Both the position numbers and the translations under genes were made by a program. From an uncultured Pseudothermotoga sp. (GTDB lineage Bacteria > Thermotogota > Thermotogae > Thermotogales > DSM-5069), in contig CALKJI010000002.1 of the NCBI GenBank assembly GCA_937995655.1, positions 62,001 through 126,000 on the forward strand: a DNA stretch of 64,000 nt. The letters are read 5' to 3'. The notes beneath the pieces are model-generated. The model was given only the letters and a program-made list of their open reading frames with translations. It was not told where the DNA came from and made no database searches. Below are positions 19,115 to 29,594 of this stretch, piece by piece (position 1 is the stretch's first letter; every line of letters starts with the position of its first letter).

Positions 19115-20997
19115 GCCGCCTTTTTACTAAGTACCACCCTGTTGAGAACTATATAAACAGCCCAAATGGCAACGACGATTATGGCAAGTATTTCTTTGGG
19201 GAACCTGGGTGAAGCCGTAGCCCATACTCCTAAAGCGAGCATGAAAAAAGTTATGCCCCTTTCGTAGATGTTCAACTTCCTTCTGAAATATCCAGAGACC
19301 CCTACAGCCAGTAAATAACTAATCAGGCTCATCAGAACAACGATCGTCAAGATTTGCCAGATTGAGCCCCTCATCAGCAGAGCATCGTTGTAAATAAAAA
19401 TATAGCCAACTAAGTAACCCGTTAATCCTAGTTTCCAGCTTTCAAATCCCACTTTCATGGGATCAGCCTTGGCAATGGATGCACCACAGTAAGATGCGAC
19501 ACACACAGGTGGAGTTACCTCAGACAATTTCGCAAAATACAAAGCAAACAAATGTGCTTTTAGAACATCAACACCCATCTTCAGTAACGCAGGCGCCGCA
19601 ATCGTTACAGCGATGATATACGCCGGTGTTGTGGGCAATCCCATTCCCAGTATCAGACATGTCACCATCACCAGAATCAAAGCGGGCAACAATTTTCCAC
19701 CTGCCAGACTTGTTATGACTGAGGCCAATCCTAGTCCAAGACCCGTGTAAGTCAGCACACTTATGACAATGCCTGCACCAGCACATGCCAGGGCTACGAT
19801 GATCATGTTTTTGCCACTGGTTTCCAAGGCTGAAAGGATTCTTTTAGGCGTCATCATTGTCTGTTTCTTAAAAAAGCTGACCCCAATCGAAATCCAAATT
19901 GAGTAATAAGCAGCCATGAAAGGTGAGTAACCTTTAACTAAGAAATACACTAAACCAACAGCCGGAACGAGCAAGTAAGAATCTCTGAGAATATTTTTCC
20001 AAGATGGCAGTTCTTCTTTTGGCAAACCTTTCAGCCCGTCTTTCAACGCGACAAGGTGCACGGTGATTCCTAAAGCAACATAGTAAAAGACTGCACCAAG
20101 TAATGCAGCCCAACAGATCTTCACGTACGGAACATTTGTTAATTCTGCCATTATAAAGGCAGCAGCGCCCATAACAGGTGGCATGAATATTCCGCCGGTC
20201 GACGCAACAGCTTCAACGGCACCAGCAAATTCGGGTTTGTAGCCCATCCTTTTCATCATGGGTATTGTGAAACTTCCAGTTGCATAGACATTACTTGCAG
20301 CAATACCACTTATCGAACCAAACAGTCCGCTACCTATAACGGCTATCTTTGCAGGTCCACCGGGACCTTTTCCAGCAATTCGTGCCGCAACCATGGTCAG
20401 ATAGTTACCTACACCCGTCGATTCCAAGAAGGCACCAAAGATAACAAACATAGCAACCACAGTTGCCGATATTCCAGTAATACTACCATAGATACCACTA
20501 TCTGTTATCAGATAAAACATCTCGACGAATCTGCCAAGTTTCATTGGTTTGTTGTAGAAAATTCCAGGTAAATAGGGAGCAATGTAGACATATGCCATCA
20601 TAGCAATCAGCAAAATCGCCATGGCAGGGACAACGGCACGTCTTATGGCTTCCAAAAGTAAAACTATGACAATGATTCCAAGAATTATCTGAGTCGTTGT
20701 CAAGGGATCTACACGCTCAAATCTCATATTCAGAGAATTGTTGTATATCATTAGATACAATGAAGGCAAAACTGATAGGGCAGCCAAAATTACATCGAGA
20801 AGGGTAAATTTATCCTTTGGTGATTTTTTCGTTGCAGGGTAAAGAAGAAATGCCATAGGAAGCAACAAAAGCAAATGTGCACCTCGTTGTAGTCGTGGTT
20901 GTAATATTCCTACAGTTGCAGTGTACAGATGAAACAGGGCGGTGGCAACAAGCCACACACCCACAAACCATCTCTGCCAGCCTCTGAGTTCTCTCAT
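19111..20997 (-). CDS. TAXI-type TRAP transporter fused permease (4TM/12TM)
   Basis: VAARIAGKGPGGPAKIAVIGSGLFGSISGIAASNVYATGSFTIPMMKRMGY. Confidence 0.92.
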   Translation of the reverse strand: MRELRGWQRWFVGVWLVATALFHLYTATVGILQPRLQRGAHLLLLLPMAFLLYPATKKSPKDKFTLLDVILAALSVLPSLYLMIYNNSLNMRFERVDPLTTTQIILGIIVIVLLLEAIRRAVVPAMAILLIAMMAYVYIAPYLPGIFYNKPMKLGRFVEMFYLITDSGIYGSITGISATVVAMFVIFGAFLESTGVGNYLTMVAARIAGKGPGGPAKIAVIGSGLFGSISGIAASNVYATGSFTIPMMKRMGYKPEFAGAVEAVASTGGIFMPPVMGAAAFIMAELTNVPYVKICWAALLGAVFYYVALGITVHLVALKDGLKGLPKEELPSWKNILRDSYLLVPAVGLVYFLVKGYSPFMAAYYSIWISIGVSFFKKQTMMTPKRILSALETSGKNMIIVALACAGAGIVISVLTYTGLGLGLASVITSLAGGKLLPALILVMVTCLILGMGLPTTPAYIIAVTIAAPALLKMGVDVLKAHLFALYFAKLSEVTPPVCVASYCGASIAKADPMKVGFESWKLGLTGYLVGYIFIYNDALLMRGSIWQILTIVVLMSLISYLLAVGVSGYFRRKLNIYERGITFFMLALGVWATASPRFPKEILAIIVVAIWAVYIVLNRVVLSKKAA

Positions 20998-21016
20998 CTA
21001 CATGCCAGCTCCCTTA

Positions 21017-22024
21017 TCATTTCAGATATCCAGCTTCTCTGTAGTATCTCTCTGCTCCAGGATGAAGTGGTACTGCAACATTCTTTGGACCATTTTCTGG
21101 CACAAAGGTCTTGTTGGCAGGATGGACATTCCACAACTCTTGTAGATTCTCGCACAATATTTTCGTAATCGTGTAGGCGACGATCTCAGGTACGTCTGCA
21201 TTGATCAACAACTCACCAGCCGTCACAACAGCAGCAACAGCATTGTCCTGACCTTGATATGTACCAGCTGGAATCACACAAAGACCAGATGAGCGAGGAA
21301 CGGTACCCAATTCCTTACTTATCGCATCGATACATTCATCTGATACAGAAAGCAGTACAGATTTTCTGGAAATGAACATTTCTGTAACAGCCGCCGCTGG
21401 TAACGAAAGATGGGTACATACAAAATCTACATGGCGGTCTTTGTACAAGCTGATCATATCTGCATAAGTTGCATGGAAGTACTCACCACCAGCCTTTTTT
21501 ATACTGTCTAACGTTACGCCGTAGAACTTAAAGATGCGTTCGATAATTGGCAGATCAGATGTTCCCTTCATGGGTATCGCTATTCTGACTGGTTTACCAG
21601 ATTTTATTATGTTGGCTAGTTCTTCAACGGTGGTTATACCTCTATCTGCACTTGCCACAAAATGGATATGATAGTATCCAAAGTAACCACCAATTGACCT
21701 AACCTTTGGATTTGGTTTTTCATACAGTGGTGGTACTCCCAAAAGAGCCATCTTATCAACAAAGGTTATTCCCCAGCCAAGATCTGCATCACCAGAAGAA
21801 ACTTGAACAGGATTCACTACTCCTCCACCAGGCACAACCTTTATCGATATCTTGGGCTCTTTTTGATTGATGAGTGAAGCAATTGCACCAGCCTGTGCAT
21901 ACCACCCACCACCAACACCACCGGCGACCCACGTCAAGGTTACTGGCTTCAGCTCCTGAGCAATTGCAGATACAGCCAAGAGAATGCTTAGAACAAAGAT
22001 CAAAATGAAATTAACCCTTTTCAT
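21017..22024 (-). CDS. TAXI family TRAP solute-binding protein
   Basis: MKRVNFILIFVLSILLAVSAIAQ signal peptide; VTLTWVAGGVGGGWYAQAGAIASLINQKEP; start set at 22024 (ORF track start 22153 overlaps upstream gene). Confidence 0.9.
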   Translation of the reverse strand: MKRVNFILIFVLSILLAVSAIAQELKPVTLTWVAGGVGGGWYAQAGAIASLINQKEPKISIKVVPGGGVVNPVQVSSGDADLGWGITFVDKMALLGVPPLYEKPNPKVRSIGGYFGYYHIHFVASADRGITTVEELANIIKSGKPVRIAIPMKGTSDLPIIERIFKFYGVTLDSIKKAGGEYFHATYADMISLYKDRHVDFVCTHLSLPAAAVTEMFISRKSVLLSVSDECIDAISKELGTVPRSSGLCVIPAGTYQGQDNAVAAVVTAGELLINADVPEIVAYTITKILCENLQELWNVHPANKTFVPENGPKNVAVPLHPGAERYYREAGYLK

Positions 22025-22067
22025 CAAAAATCCCTCCCTTAGGTTGCTGACCATAAAATGATGTTCT

Positions 22068-23258
22068 TCACCTTTTTGAGGTTTCTGAAACCCTTTCACG
22101 ACGAAAACGAGCAGGACTGATTTCATCAATGTCAAATGTCGGGCTTTTGCCACAAATCAAATCTGAAATCAGTTTCCCTGTTATGGGGGCAAGGGCTATT
22201 CCATCTCCCTCATGACCTGTTGCAATGAAAAAACCAGGATTAGAAGGATCTTCCCCTATGATATACTTTCCATCATCACACGCCGGCCTCAAACCAGCAA
22301 ATGATCTAATAATACGCACTTTGCTGAAAATTGGGAACAATTCCACAGCCCTCTTCGTTATAGCTTGAAAGGCTTCATAAGTTGTGTTTCTGTTGAATCC
22401 GACATATTCCCGCGTACTACCAATTAGGTAATTCCCGCTGTGAGTCCTTGACATAGCAAAGCCAAGACCCAATTTTTTGGACAATTCATCGCGCTCCAGA
22501 TGGGAGATGTGCTTTGAAATTATGTAGTTTGCGTCCCAAGCATCTGTTTCACCTATCTCATCAATAGACTCAGTGACGATAATCTGACCTCTTTTGGGCC
22601 TTATAGGAAGGTTTACATCAACAAGTTGAGCAATTTCACTTGACCAAACACCAGCGGCAATGACGATCGTTTGCGAGAAGAAACTTTCACCCGAACGTAT
22701 TCTCACCTCCCAATGTTCAGATTTTCTTTTCAATTCAACGACTTCTGCATTTCTTACAACCTCAACTCCCAGTCTTGCCCCTGCTTTAACCAATGCAAAG
22801 AGGACTCTGAATGGGTTGACTTGTGAATCATCGGGAGAATAAGTTGAAGCAATCACTCGATCACTGATCCAAGGTTGTCTCTTCTTCAGCTCTTTTTTAT
22901 CAACTATTTCCACATTTAGGCCTATAGATTTTTGTCTTGAAACAAAATCCTCCATAATAGACAAATGTTCCAGTTTGTCAATTAATATCATTCCACCACG
23001 GGTTGCGAATTCTATGTCTTGGTCTAACTCGTTCTGCCATTCACGATACATTTCAAGGCTGGACATGGCAAGTTTTAAAGGGAGCCCAGGTGCTTTAGAC
23101 TGTAAAAGTATCATATGGTCACATGCGCCAGAGGTACCACTGCCTATGTCGCCACGCTCGAGCACCAAGACTTTTTTTCTAGCCTTCGCAACCTGGTATG
23201 CACAAGAAAGACCTATTATACCCCCACCGATCACAATACAATCGTAACCAGTATGCAC
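22068..23258 (-). CDS. FAD-dependent amino-acid oxidoreductase (DadA/HcnC-like)
   Basis: YDCIVIGGGIIGLSCAYQVAKARKKVLVLERGDIGSGTSG; C-terminal GHEGDGIALAPITGKLISDLI. Confidence 0.88.
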   Translation of the reverse strand: MHTGYDCIVIGGGIIGLSCAYQVAKARKKVLVLERGDIGSGTSGACDHMILLQSKAPGLPLKLAMSSLEMYREWQNELDQDIEFATRGGMILIDKLEHLSIMEDFVSRQKSIGLNVEIVDKKELKKRQPWISDRVIASTYSPDDSQVNPFRVLFALVKAGARLGVEVVRNAEVVELKRKSEHWEVRIRSGESFFSQTIVIAAGVWSSEIAQLVDVNLPIRPKRGQIIVTESIDEIGETDAWDANYIISKHISHLERDELSKKLGLGFAMSRTHSGNYLIGSTREYVGFNRNTTYEAFQAITKRAVELFPIFSKVRIIRSFAGLRPACDDGKYIIGEDPSNPGFFIATGHEGDGIALAPITGKLISDLICGKSPTFDIDEISPARFRRERVSETSKR

Positions 23259-23276
23259 CTGGGTTCCCCTCCTTGT

Positions 23277-24731
23277 TTAAATCAATCCAGAGTACTTAGC
23301 AACAATTTCTATAAGTTTCACTAAACCTCTGACTGCAAGCCTGGCTTTGTCCTCAATGATATCACCGTTTTCATCTGTTGTACCCAGTCCGAGTGAGATG
23401 AATATGTTCGCGTCGTATGCCACCGTCTGTATAATTCCCATTACGTCGGTCCCAGACTGTAGTATGTTCGTTCCGGCGTACATATCTTCAATCGAGAAGA
23501 TGGGGAATTGTATTCCCTTTTCCCAACAATCGTCGTAGTTAACTTCCACTGCACCAGAGTTGTAACTCTTTGATATCTTGAAGATATGTCTTATTTTACT
23601 GTCAAGTTTAGCAAATTCTTCAACGGTTATTTCGTAAAGTCTATCAATTCCTGCTTTATATTTATCTGCTTTCTGTCTCAATGCCTTTAAGGCCGCGATG
23701 GCACCAGCGAGTGATTCCTTACCTGGATCGAAGGTTACATAAGCTGCTTTACCGTAGGAAGACCAAGTTCCACTTCTCTCACCGTGTGTTCCCATAGCCC
23801 TCCTTATAGGAACCATCACATCTTCGCGACCGATTATCAACCCGCAGGTAGGTGCTCCTGCTGCTTTGTCCATGCTGTATGTCATAACCCACGCACCAGT
23901 CTTCCTTGGGTCTGTGCCTATGAATGGTACACCCCAGGCATTGTCGACTATGTAGGGTACGTTATAATAATTGGCAAGTTCGCCTATCTTTTTCTGAAGT
24001 ATAGGAGTTCCATCTTTGTCTTTCTCACCATAACCGTATCCAACTGTGTCATAACCGAGTGATGAAAAACCAGCCAAAGTCTCTGCGTATCTTTCAGCAT
24101 ATTCTTTCAATCTGTCAGCCGTACCTTGTGCATCGACACCACTGAGCAAAATAACCGGATGATACTTGATCCCATGTACTGGGTATCTTCCTCCAACCAT
24201 TGGAACGATGACTACATCGACATTTTCAAGCCTCTTCCCATAAAAACCCAGCTCACCTGCTGTACAACCCCTATCGGCAAAAATGTCTTTGTAGTGAGCT
24301 GGTACAGGTCTCCCATAGCCGCCATGGTGATGGAGGTGTCTTTCGTAAGGTATGATGTATCTACTTCTGTACTTTTCACCTCTTCCTGTGAATGGTGGCG
24401 AGACAAGGACATCGAAACTCAGCCAGAGCGCCGCCTCACAAGTGCTCACAAGTAAAGCATCATAATCATCTCCGTAATAATCTTTGACAATGTCTCTGAT
24501 TTCATCGGCAAAGACTTTGTTCGGTATGACTTCTCTTGCAACTTTACTAATTGCTTCATCGACTTCTTTTGTAATCAATCCATGACAACCAGATATGGCA
24601 CCAGTCAAGCCGAATTTTCCACGCCATTCCTGTGGTATACCTATTTCGTCTGCAGCCTTTTTGGCTTCTTCAAAGATCTTCGGCATAGATTGCTTTAGGT
24701 GTCTGTAAAGATGGTACTTGCTCTTAAACAT
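23277..24731 (-). CDS. fold-type-I PLP-dependent enzyme, specific function unknown
   Basis: NVPYIVDNAWGVPFIG...GAWVMTYSMDKAAGAPTCGLIIG: candidate Schiff-base Lys. Confidence 0.7.
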   Translation of the reverse strand: MFKSKYHLYRHLKQSMPKIFEEAKKAADEIGIPQEWRGKFGLTGAISGCHGLITKEVDEAISKVAREVIPNKVFADEIRDIVKDYYGDDYDALLVSTCEAALWLSFDVLVSPPFTGRGEKYRSRYIIPYERHLHHHGGYGRPVPAHYKDIFADRGCTAGELGFYGKRLENVDVVIVPMVGGRYPVHGIKYHPVILLSGVDAQGTADRLKEYAERYAETLAGFSSLGYDTVGYGYGEKDKDGTPILQKKIGELANYYNVPYIVDNAWGVPFIGTDPRKTGAWVMTYSMDKAAGAPTCGLIIGREDVMVPIRRAMGTHGERSGTWSSYGKAAYVTFDPGKESLAGAIAALKALRQKADKYKAGIDRLYEITVEEFAKLDSKIRHIFKISKSYNSGAVEVNYDDCWEKGIQFPIFSIEDMYAGTNILQSGTDVMGIIQTVAYDANIFISLGLGTTDENGDIIEDKARLAVRGLVKLIEIVAKYSGLI

Positions 24732-24747
24732 TCCAAATCCCTCCCTT

Positions 24748-25182
24748 TCAGTCTCGTGTAAAATAAATTAGATCATTAATATTTAGATTCATTTCTTCGC
24801 CTGTCATGAGTTGATCTGTTATGATCACAATATTTTGATGATTAGGCATATGAGTTTCATCAAAACCTGCTAAGGTACCAATACATTTTCCACTTGAGAG
24901 CTTCACTTTGTCTTTGAAAACAATCACACCAGCATTTATGATCTCTACAAAGGCAAGATATGCTATCTTGTTCACGTTTTTTCCAGGTGACGCGTCCTGT
25001 TCATCTGTAAGAATGAGTTCATGAATTTCACCATTTTTCAATGCCCTTGACCAAGGAGTTATCAGAGAAAGATTTCTGTTATTCATTTTTCCGCGAAGTA
25101 CAGCAATAACTCTCCCGACAACGGTGGTTTTCTTGGCGTATGGATCACTTTTGACCATTCCAGATGCATAGGGATCTACCAT
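24748..25182 (-). CDS. conserved-looking protein of unknown function (144 aa)
   Basis: Tight spacing with the PLP enzyme and RidA genes. Confidence 0.65.
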   Translation of the reverse strand: MVDPYASGMVKSDPYAKKTTVVGRVIAVLRGKMNNRNLSLITPWSRALKNGEIHELILTDEQDASPGKNVNKIAYLAFVEIINAGVIVFKDKVKLSSGKCIGTLAGFDETHMPNHQNIVIITDQLMTGEEMNLNINDLIYFTRD

Positions 25183-25188
25183 CTTTGT

Positions 25189-25566
25189 TCACCCCTTAAA
25201 GGCTATGACTTCAATCTCAACCTGTGCACCCTTTGGCAATGCCGATACCTGTACAAAGGATCTCGCTGGCTTGTTCTCTTGAAAATATTGGCTGTAAATT
25301 TCATTGATTATGGCAAAATTAGATAAGTCTGTCACAAAAACAGTCGCTTTCACCACATTCTTGAGATCGCAGCCACTTGCCTTGAGAATTGCTCTAATGT
25401 TTTCGAAAACTCTTGTTACTTGTTTTCTAATATCACCATTCACAAGTTCACCTGTTGTGGGATCGAGTGGAATCTGTCCAGAAACATAAACAAATCCGTT
25501 CACCTCAATCCCCTGAGAATATGGTCCTATAGCTCTTGGTGCTTGATCCGTGCTAACCGTCTTCAC
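25189..25566 (-). CDS. RidA/YjgF family reactive-imine deaminase
   Basis: [60 protein letters not shown] start after GAGGAGG. Confidence 0.93.
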   Translation of the reverse strand: MKTVSTDQAPRAIGPYSQGIEVNGFVYVSGQIPLDPTTGELVNGDIRKQVTRVFENIRAILKASGCDLKNVVKATVFVTDLSNFAIINEIYSQYFQENKPARSFVQVSALPKGAQVEIEVIAFKG

Positions 25567-25579
25567 AGATATTCCTCCT

Positions 25580-26251
25580 CTACACAATTTTGGCATTTGA
25601 CTTATTCCTTGCTTCACGAAGATATGCATAAACAGTGAATTTGGAGTTTCCCATTTCCCTTGCAAGCATGTCAACGGCACCTTTTAGTAAGAAAAAGCCT
25701 TTTTCATCGAGTTTTCTCAGAACATTTAGTTTCTCTTCTTTTGTTGCGTATCTCAACGGTTTGCCCGTTAATGACTTGATCTCTTGAATAGCCTCGCTCA
25801 GGAGTTCTTCGACCCTGCTTGCGAATTTCTCATGGTTTGCACCGGCTAGGTCTTCCAGTTTCTGAAAAGACAAATGTTGATCAACAAGTTGTTTGATCAT
25901 AGAAACTTTGGTTGTATCAAAGTTGATGCACAAAAATCCTATTATTTTTTCGTTCTCATCTCTTATAAAAATCGTTGTTGAACGAAGTACCCTTCCATCC
26001 GAAGTCGTGGTCATGTAATTTGGTACGACGTCAACATCTTTGAATTTCTCAGATCTAAGTATGTATAATCCAAGGTCTGTAAGAGGCGCACCAATCTTTC
26101 TACCTGTAACATGGCCATTTTCAATTGCAATGACAGAGTGTTCAGGGTCTGTTATGTCGTGTAGAACGATTTCATAATCAGGACCTAACATGCAGGCAAG
26201 TCCTTTGGCGACAGGTATAAATGCCTTTAAAATAGGATGGACCCTCTTCAT
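25580..26251 (-). CDS. YheO/DauR-type PAS-HTH transcriptional regulator
   Basis: N-terminal PAS-like [34 protein letters not shown]-terminal [36 protein letters not shown]. Confidence 0.85.
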   Translation of the reverse strand: MKRVHPILKAFIPVAKGLACMLGPDYEIVLHDITDPEHSVIAIENGHVTGRKIGAPLTDLGLYILRSEKFKDVDVVPNYMTTTSDGRVLRSTTIFIRDENEKIIGFLCINFDTTKVSMIKQLVDQHLSFQKLEDLAGANHEKFASRVEELLSEAIQEIKSLTGKPLRYATKEEKLNVLRKLDEKGFFLLKGAVDMLAREMGNSKFTVYAYLREARNKSNAKIV

Positions 26252-26476
26252 ACTATCAACCCTCCTCTATGATACAAAAAGTTTTATTATCATACAATAT
26301 TTTTTTGAGAGAGATACAAGAATTTGTATTGAGAAATTCAAAGAATACGAGTCTATTTTTTGCCTTAACGAACCTTTTCTGTGAATTTCATCAGAAAATC
26401 ACCAATTTTGGTACAAAGTTAACAACAACTGTTCGCTACTCAAATTTTACTCTTATGAGATAATAAAGTTGAAGAG

Positions 26477-27118
26477 GTGATGTTGGTGAGAGAAGAACTG
26501 TACAAGTTCAAATACAAATCTTTGTGTGAAAGGCTTAAACCAATCCTTGAGAAAAAGGCTTATGAAGTTCACACAGTTGAAGATGCTCAACAAGCAAAGG
26601 AATTAGTTGAAAAACTGATACCAGACGGGGCTATAGTGAGTTCGGGAGGCTCTCTCACCTTGAGTGATTCCAAGATATTGGATCTTTTAAGAAGTGGTAA
26701 ATACAAATTCTTAGATCGATATAGTTCATCTGACAGAAGAAAGATAGAGCTTGAAGCCTTTAACTGTGATTATTATCTTTGCAGCGCGAACGCGATCACG
26801 ATGAATGGTGAACTTGTTTTTATGGATGGCTTTGGTAACAGAGTGGCTGCAATAACCTATGGACCCAGAAATGTTCTTTTGATTGTGAGTGCAAATAAGA
26901 TCGTAAAAGATCTTGAAGCAGCAAGAGAAAGAATAAGATACATAACACCGATGAATGCAAAAAGACTCTCTCTTTCAACACCATGTGCAACTACAGGCAT
27001 ATGCCACGATTGTGATTCACCTCAAAGAATATGCAGACATTTTCATGTGGTGTACGATTCACGTAACTCACCAGGCAGGATAAAGATCATCCTCGTACTT
27101 GAAGAGCTTGGATTGTGA
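26477..27118 (+). CDS. LUD-domain (LutC/YkgG-type) protein
   Basis: DGAIVSSGGSLTLSDSKILDLLRSG...DYYLCSANAITMNGELVFMDGFGNRVAAITYGPRNVLLI. Confidence 0.85.
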   Translation: MMLVREELYKFKYKSLCERLKPILEKKAYEVHTVEDAQQAKELVEKLIPDGAIVSSGGSLTLSDSKILDLLRSGKYKFLDRYSSSDRRKIELEAFNCDYYLCSANAITMNGELVFMDGFGNRVAAITYGPRNVLLIVSANKIVKDLEAARERIRYITPMNAKRLSLSTPCATTGICHDCDSPQRICRHFHVVYDSRNSPGRIKIILVLEELGL

Positions 27119-27127
27119 GGGAAGAGT

Positions 27128-28207
27128 ATGGAAGAAAGATGGCTGAAACTGTATGAAAGACTTGTAAATACAGACACAGGATTTGATATCGATTTTCATA
27201 CAAAACTTGAAAGAACTTCTTTCATAGCTGACAAACTTAAAGAGCTTGGCTTTGAAGTCTTCCAAGAACAGGCGGCACATGTAGCAATTCATGGTGAAAA
27301 GCCATATATCACTCTGATAGGTCATCTTGATACTGTCTTCAAAGAAGGGGAATCAGCGAAAAGACCATTTCAAATAAGAGATGGCATAGTCTATGGACCT
27401 GGTGCAGCAGACATGAAAGGCGGAATAGTAACCTTGCTTGCAACAGTTGAACTTGCAATGAAAGAAGGTATTAGAAACATCTGTGTCATACTGAATGTCG
27501 ATGAAGAACTTGGTTCGAAAACAAGCCGACAAACCTTTGAGAAATATGCCCCCCAGAGTCTGTGCTGTCTTTCTTTCGAACCTGGTGGTGTCAATGGCGA
27601 GATTGTGACAAGTAGAAAAGGTATAGCATCGATGAATCTTGTAGTTCATGGAAAAAAGGGCCATGCTTCGAGACTACAAGAAGGTGCAAATGCTTTGATT
27701 GAAGCCTGCAGAAAGGTAGATGAAATATACTCCTTAAACGGTGTTTTTAACGACCTAACATTGAATCCAACGATAATCAACGCAGGAGAAAAGTCTAATA
27801 TAACGCCCGATCTTTGTAACGTCTATTTTGACGTGAGATTTTCATCTAAAAAGGATCTTGAAGATTGCAAGGAAAAGATCCAACAGATCTGTTCGGTCAA
27901 CTCGATAAACGGAACAAACTGTGAATTTTCCCTAGAAGAAAGAAGACCGGCGATGGAGTTTCATCCCCAGATGAAAATAGCTTTGCAAAAGGCTTTTGAA
28001 AAGCTTGGTGAGAGTTTTGAGTATCAACATTCCAGCGGAGGTGCAGATAGTGCATTTTTCTATGAATTTGGTGTCCCTGCCGTCGATGGACTGGGTTTAA
28101 CAGGTGGAAGGTTTCATTCGGAGGAAGAGTATGCTATATTGAATAGCTTTGATTCAAGGGTTTTACTATCTTTGGAAATCATAAAATACTTCAATCAAAA
28201 GAGGTGA
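27128..28207 (+). CDS. M20 family metallopeptidase/deacylase
   Basis: ITLIGHLDTVF; VYGPGAADMKGGIVTLLA; DEELGS. Confidence 0.88.
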   Translation: MEERWLKLYERLVNTDTGFDIDFHTKLERTSFIADKLKELGFEVFQEQAAHVAIHGEKPYITLIGHLDTVFKEGESAKRPFQIRDGIVYGPGAADMKGGIVTLLATVELAMKEGIRNICVILNVDEELGSKTSRQTFEKYAPQSLCCLSFEPGGVNGEIVTSRKGIASMNLVVHGKKGHASRLQEGANALIEACRKVDEIYSLNGVFNDLTLNPTIINAGEKSNITPDLCNVYFDVRFSSKKDLEDCKEKIQQICSVNSINGTNCEFSLEERRPAMEFHPQMKIALQKAFEKLGESFEYQHSSGGADSAFFYEFGVPAVDGLGLTGGRFHSEEEYAILNSFDSRVLLSLEIIKYFNQKR

Positions 28208-28211
28208 TGAA

Positions 28212-29594
28212 ATGAAATTCGTAGATACAACTTTGAGAGATGGTCATCAATCACTCATAGCCACAAGAATGTCCACAAAGGACATGTTACCAGCTCTGGA
28301 AGCTATGGACAGAGTAGGTTTTTATTCGATGGAAATGTGGGGTGGAGCTACCTTCGATGTGGCTGTGAGATTTTTGAATGAGGACCCCTGGGAAAGACTG
28401 AGAAAGATCAGGGAAAAAATCAAAAACACAAAGCTCCAGATGCTTCTACGTGGTCAAAATCTTGTAGGTTACAGGCACTACGCAGACGATACCGTTAGAT
28501 TGTTCGTCAAAAAAATGGTCGAAAACGGCATCGATATAATAAGAATCTTTGATGCCTTGAATGACCAGAGAAATCTTATAGTTGCCATCGACGAAGCCAA
28601 GAAAATGAATGCACATGTTCAGGGTGCCATTTCCTATACGGTGAGTCCTGTACACACTTTGGAATACTATCTTGACTACGCAAAAAAGTTGGTTGCTCTC
28701 GGTGTTGACTCCATATGTATAAAGGATATGGCAGGACTGTTAACACCAAAAGAAACATACGACCTTGTCAGTTCTTTAAAAAAACAATTCTCTTTACCAG
28801 TAGACGTACATTCCCACTGTACTTGTGGCCTTGCAATTGCAAGTTATCAAGCTGCAATCGATGCCGGAGCAGATATTATGGATACTGCTTTATCCCCCTT
28901 TGCTCTTGGTACTTCCCAACCTCCTTTTGAACCATTTTACTATTCTTTGAGTAAAAAGGGGATAGTACCACCTCCAGACTGGGAAACACTGAATTTCCTG
29001 ATAGAATACTTCACAAAGGTGAGAGAAGAATATTCTTCTTTTGACGTAAAGATGACAACGATTGATCCTAAGATACTCTATGCACAGGTTCCAGGTGGTA
29101 TGTACTCAAATATGGTAAAACAACTTCAAGAACAGAAGATGTCTCACAAAATGAAGGAGGTACTTGAGGAAATTCCAAGGGTTCAAAAAGATCTTGGTTA
29201 TCCACCACTTGTAACACCTACAAGTCAAATAGTTGGTGTTCAAGCAGTTTTGAATGTCATGACGGGTGAAAGGTATGCTAAAGTGACAAAGGAAGTCAAA
29301 GAATACGTAAAGGGCTTTTATGGTCGACCTCCAGCACCAATTGACCCGGAGCTGATAAGAAAGATCCTTGGTGACGAAAAACCCATCGATGTGAGACCTG
29401 GGGAAATCATTCCACCGGAACTGGAAAAAGCAAGAAGAGAATTGGGCTTACTTGCTAAAACCGATGAAGATCTCTTGATATATGTCATACTTGGTGAAGT
29501 GGGAAAGAAATATTTGCAAAAACGTTATATCGATCAACTGAAGGTTGATTTTGATCTTGTTAAAGAATTTGAGGCGCCGGTCTATCCTGTATGA
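28212..29594 (+). CDS. oxaloacetate decarboxylase alpha / pyruvate carboxylase B-type carboxyltransferase lacking a biotin domain
   Basis: FVDTTLRDGHQSLIATRM; DSICIKDMAGLLTP; DVHSHCTCGLA; no EAMKM at C-terminus. Confidence 0.9.
   Translation: MKFVDTTLRDGHQSLIATRMSTKDMLPALEAMDRVGFYSMEMWGGATFDVAVRFLNEDPWERLRKIREKIKNTKLQMLLRGQNLVGYRHYADDTVRLFVKKMVENGIDIIRIFDALNDQRNLIVAIDEAKKMNAHVQGAISYTVSPVHTLEYYLDYAKKLVALGVDSICIKDMAGLLTPKETYDLVSSLKKQFSLPVDVHSHCTCGLAIASYQAAIDAGADIMDTALSPFALGTSQPPFEPFYYSLSKKGIVPPPDWETLNFLIEYFTKVREEYSSFDVKMTTIDPKILYAQVPGGMYSNMVKQLQEQKMSHKMKEVLEEIPRVQKDLGYPPLVTPTSQIVGVQAVLNVMTGERYAKVTKEVKEYVKGFYGRPPAPIDPELIRKILGDEKPIDVRPGEIIPPELEKARRELGLLAKTDEDLLIYVILGEVGKKYLQKRYIDQLKVDFDLVKEFEAPVYPV

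Noticed and set aside
22025-22153. Extended N-terminus of the TAXI SBP ORF
   Set aside because: Overlaps the upstream FAD gene and precedes a perfect signal peptide; true start taken as 22024.
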